Assembly: GCA_019323235.1 (NCBI GenBank)
Contig: JAHWHN010000218.1
Span: 1-7,005, forward strand
DNA: 7,005 nt
Direction of reading: 5' to 3'
DNA from: Candidatus Woesearchaeota archaeon
Lineage (GTDB): Archaea > Nanobdellota > Nanobdellia > Woesearchaeales > JABIAG01
Numbering within the stretch: the first letter of the stretch is position 1; each line of letters opens with the position of its first letter. Shown here in pieces: positions 5,130 through 7,005 of the stretch. The notes below the pieces were generated by a model. The model searched no databases and was not told the origin of the DNA. It was given only the letters and a program-made list of their open reading frames with translations. A program made the position numbers and the translations under genes.

Positions 5130-5891
5130 ATGTTCATTCATGATATAAGTCCAATACTTTTAGACCTGAATTTTTTTCAGATAAGATGGTATGGTTTAAT
5201 GTACTTAATTTCATTTATAATTACTTATTTTTTCATATTAAAATTCTCAAAAGATTTTGGAATTAAATTAGATAAGAATAAAACAGCTGATTTATTGTTA
5301 TATTTTGCTGCAGGGATGATTATTTGTTCTAGACTTGTTTATACTATGTTTTACAAACCTGATTTTTACTTAAGTAATCCTGTTGAAATTTTGAAAGTCT
5401 GGAAAGGTGGATTAAGCTTTCATGGTGGTTTAATTGGAATTATTTTAGGAGGATGGATTTTTTGTAAAAGAAATAAAATTCCTTTCTTGAAATTGGCAGA
5501 TTTAGTTAGTATCCCAGCTTCAATAGGCTTGTTTTTTGGTAGGGTTGGTAATTTTATTAATGGAGAATTAGTGGGAAGAATTACTGATGTTCCATGGTGT
5601 TTTAAATTTAAGAATTTTGATGGTTGTAGACATCCTTCTCAATTATATGAAGCTTTCAAGAACTTAATGATTTTTGGAGTTTTATTTTATTACAAAGATA
5701 AAAAGAAACCAGATGGTTTTTTATTTTTCTTACTAATAATTATGTATTCAGTTTTAAGAAGTATTATTGAAATGTACAGACAATATGATAGAATAATTTT
5801 AGGAATGACAGAAGGACAATTTTTGAATGTATTCTTATTAGTTTTTGGAGTAGTTGGTATGTATTTAATTTATAAAAATGAGAGTAAATGA
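5130..5891 (+). CDS. lgt: Lgt, prolipoprotein diacylglyceryl transferase
   Basis: Lgt is an integral membrane enzyme that moves a diacylglyceryl group from phosphatidylglycerol to the lipobox cysteine of prelipoproteins, the first step of bacterial lipoprotein maturation. With the ATG at 5130 the protein has 253 residues and starts MFIHDISPILL, very close to the family's usual MxxHDIxP start; the in-frame TTG 21 bases earlier would add seven residues and collide with the promoter. Motifs: IRWYG (18-22, Y21), HGGLIG (98-103, with essential His98), GRVGNFINGELVGR (137-150, R138, N141, E146), RHPSQLYEA (167-175) and LRSIIEMYRQ (209-218, R210 being the late essential Arg). About seven hydrophobic segments are seen. 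It starts a unit with the following membrane protein gene, overlapping it by 14 bases. In an archaeon with ether lipids the donor lipid is unclear. Identification is firm; transfer from bacteria is inference. Confidence 0.95.
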   Translation: MFIHDISPILLDLNFFQIRWYGLMYLISFIITYFFILKFSKDFGIKLDKNKTADLLLYFAAGMIICSRLVYTMFYKPDFYLSNPVEILKVWKGGLSFHGGLIGIILGGWIFCKRNKIPFLKLADLVSIPASIGLFFGRVGNFINGELVGRITDVPWCFKFKNFDGCRHPSQLYEAFKNLMIFGVLFYYKDKKKPDGFLFFLLIIMYSVLRSIIEMYRQYDRIILGMTEGQFLNVFLLVFGVVGMYLIYKNESK

Positions 5892-7005
5892 ACTAATATC
5901 AAAAATCAAAGAATATTATAAAAAAAATAAAACTAGGATTGATTATTTATTCTCTGTTATATTCTTACCACTTACTTTTATTATAACTTTTTTAATTAGA
6001 AACTATCATGTTTTTCTTTATGAATCCACTAAAACAGGAGACTATGCCGCAAATGGTTTACAAATAATCCGAGCTGGTATGTTTAAAGAACTTCTTGGGC
6101 CATATTCTAGATTTGAATTTAATCACCCTGGTCCTATCTCTTTCTATTACTATGCCTTTATGGAAAAAATTCTTTTTTTTATTAAGCACGATAGTGCAAA
6201 ACACTTTTTATCTCAATTTCTAATTAACTCAATATTTATAATAATTAGTTTACACATAATCCATACATCATTTAAAAAAAATAAGACTAGAAATACAATA
6301 ATTTTTTTCACATTAATTTTATTTTTCATAAAATATATAGGACTTTATAAAATAATATCACTTTGGGGACCAGATATCATTTTATTCCCAATGTTATTAT
6401 TCATACTTTCTTCTTCAAAGGTAGCTCAAGGTAATTTGAAACATTTGATATTATCAATCATCTCTTCAGTATTTATTGTTCACAACCAACTTGGCGGATT
6501 GATAACAGTAATTCCTATTTTCACTCTTTCAATATTATTTTTAATTAATCAAAAAAGAAAAGAAAAGAAAAAAATCACAAAAAAAGATTGGAGAATAATA
6601 ATCTATTCAGGAGCACTATCTTTTATATCCTTATTCCCAATATTTGTTGATCAATTATTTTATAACAAAAATTTGTCAAAAATCTTTACTTTTTTTAAAC
6701 AGAATGCTGGCATACAACATTCTTTTTTAGAATCTTCAAAATTCATTATTGATTTCATAATAAATCCATTGCCAGAGATTTTAAAAATTAATACAATTAT
6801 TATTTTAAGTTTCTTTTTAACAATTACAATATTTGGATTTAATAAAAAAAATAAATTTCTAAATATTACAATATTATTTGTTTATTTTAGTATCTTTTTA
6901 TCTATTTATGGTGCAATGAAAGTTGTTGGGGATTTATTACCTTATCTTTTTAATTATATACATATGATTATTTTAATTTTTTATTTCATAATTGTAATAT
7001 CAACC
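5878..7005 (+). CDS. Predicted GT-C-type membrane glycosyltransferase, N-terminal part (3' end outside window)
   Basis: The frame is open from the ATG at 5878 to the right edge, giving 376 visible residues. After a short basic head (1-22) comes a membrane segment (about 24-41), then an outside loop with GDYAANG (54-60) and LLGPYSRFEFNHPGPISFYY (72-91). Many hydrophobic segments follow (roughly 114-128, 139-156, 166-178, 189-222, 240-258, 306-320, 328-344, 361-375), with a basic cytoplasmic loop at 225-237. An early Asp in the first large loop, then GPYSR and HPGP, is the layout of GT-C/ArnT-PMT-like transferases that use lipid-linked sugars; D55 would be the candidate catalytic acid. HNQLGG (202-207) resembles a conserved stretch of such proteins. 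No upstream promoter is seen, and the 14-base overlap with lgt suggests translational coupling. Sugar and acceptor are unknown. The gene is certainly real, the superfamily probable, the substrate open. Confidence 0.72.
   Translation, partial: MRVNELISKIKEYYKKNKTRIDYLFSVIFLPLTFIITFLIRNYHVFLYESTKTGDYAANGLQIIRAGMFKELLGPYSRFEFNHPGPISFYYYAFMEKILFFIKHDSAKHFLSQFLINSIFIIISLHIIHTSFKKNKTRNTIIFFTLILFFIKYIGLYKIISLWGPDIILFPMLLFILSSSKVAQGNLKHLILSIISSVFIVHNQLGGLITVIPIFTLSILFLINQKRKEKKKITKKDWRIIIYSGALSFISLFPIFVDQLFYNKNLSKIFTFFKQNAGIQHSFLESSKFIIDFIINPLPEILKINTIIILSFFLTITIFGFNKKNKFLNITILFVYFSIFLSIYGAMKVVGDLLPYLFNYIHMIILIFYFIIVIST

Noticed and set aside
1..7005. CRISPR arrays, insertion sequences or attachment sites
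   Set aside because: I saw no regularly spaced direct repeats, transposase motifs, terminal inverted repeats or tRNA-derived repeats on either strand.

Overview
The window looks like a piece of an AT-rich archaeal genome, most likely a DPANN lineage of the Woesearchaeales/Pacearchaeales kind; that placement is inference. It encodes an archaeal/eukaryotic-type ribosomal protein eS1 (S3Ae), a free-standing KEOPS kinase Bud32 and a rhodanese-less ThiI. Several genes have a TATA box one promoter length upstream of the start codon, as in archaeal leaderless transcription. It also carries two genes of bacterial type, gyrB and lgt, which are known to occur patchily in archaea. The standard genetic code fits every gene, and coding density is high: the longest gap without a gene is about 130 bases, so no stretch of 300 bases is empty.

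Layout. From 1 to 1675 the + strand carries the 3' end of thiI (tRNA 4-thiouridine synthesis), a small cysteine-cluster protein of the YkgJ type, and two unrecognised soluble proteins of 111 and 175 residues. From 1672 to 5005 the - strand carries, in transcription order, gyrB, the gene for eS1 and bud32. Bud32 and the 175-residue protein converge and share the bases of their stop codons. From about 5006 to 5129 there is a divergent promoter region. From 5130 to the window edge the + strand carries lgt and, overlapping it by 14 bases, the first 376 codons of a polytopic membrane protein that resembles GT-C glycosyltransferases.

How they fit together. ThiI, Bud32 and eS1 belong to tRNA modification and translation. 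GyrB is the ATPase half of a bacterial-type gyrase whose GyrA partner is not beside it. Lgt and the GT-C-like protein form a two-gene unit that plausibly works at the cell surface, on lipoprotein anchoring and glycan transfer. Promoter architecture is the clearest non-coding signal. Three + strand genes (both hypotheticals and lgt) have TATAAA followed by exactly 22 bases and then ATG, which predicts leaderless mRNAs. gyrB instead has a TATA box about 43 bases upstream and a good Shine-Dalgarno sequence.

I see no CRISPR array, transposon, tRNA or rRNA, and no convincing new multi-gene system. The least explained parts are the two hypothetical proteins and the membrane glycosyltransferase-like gene.
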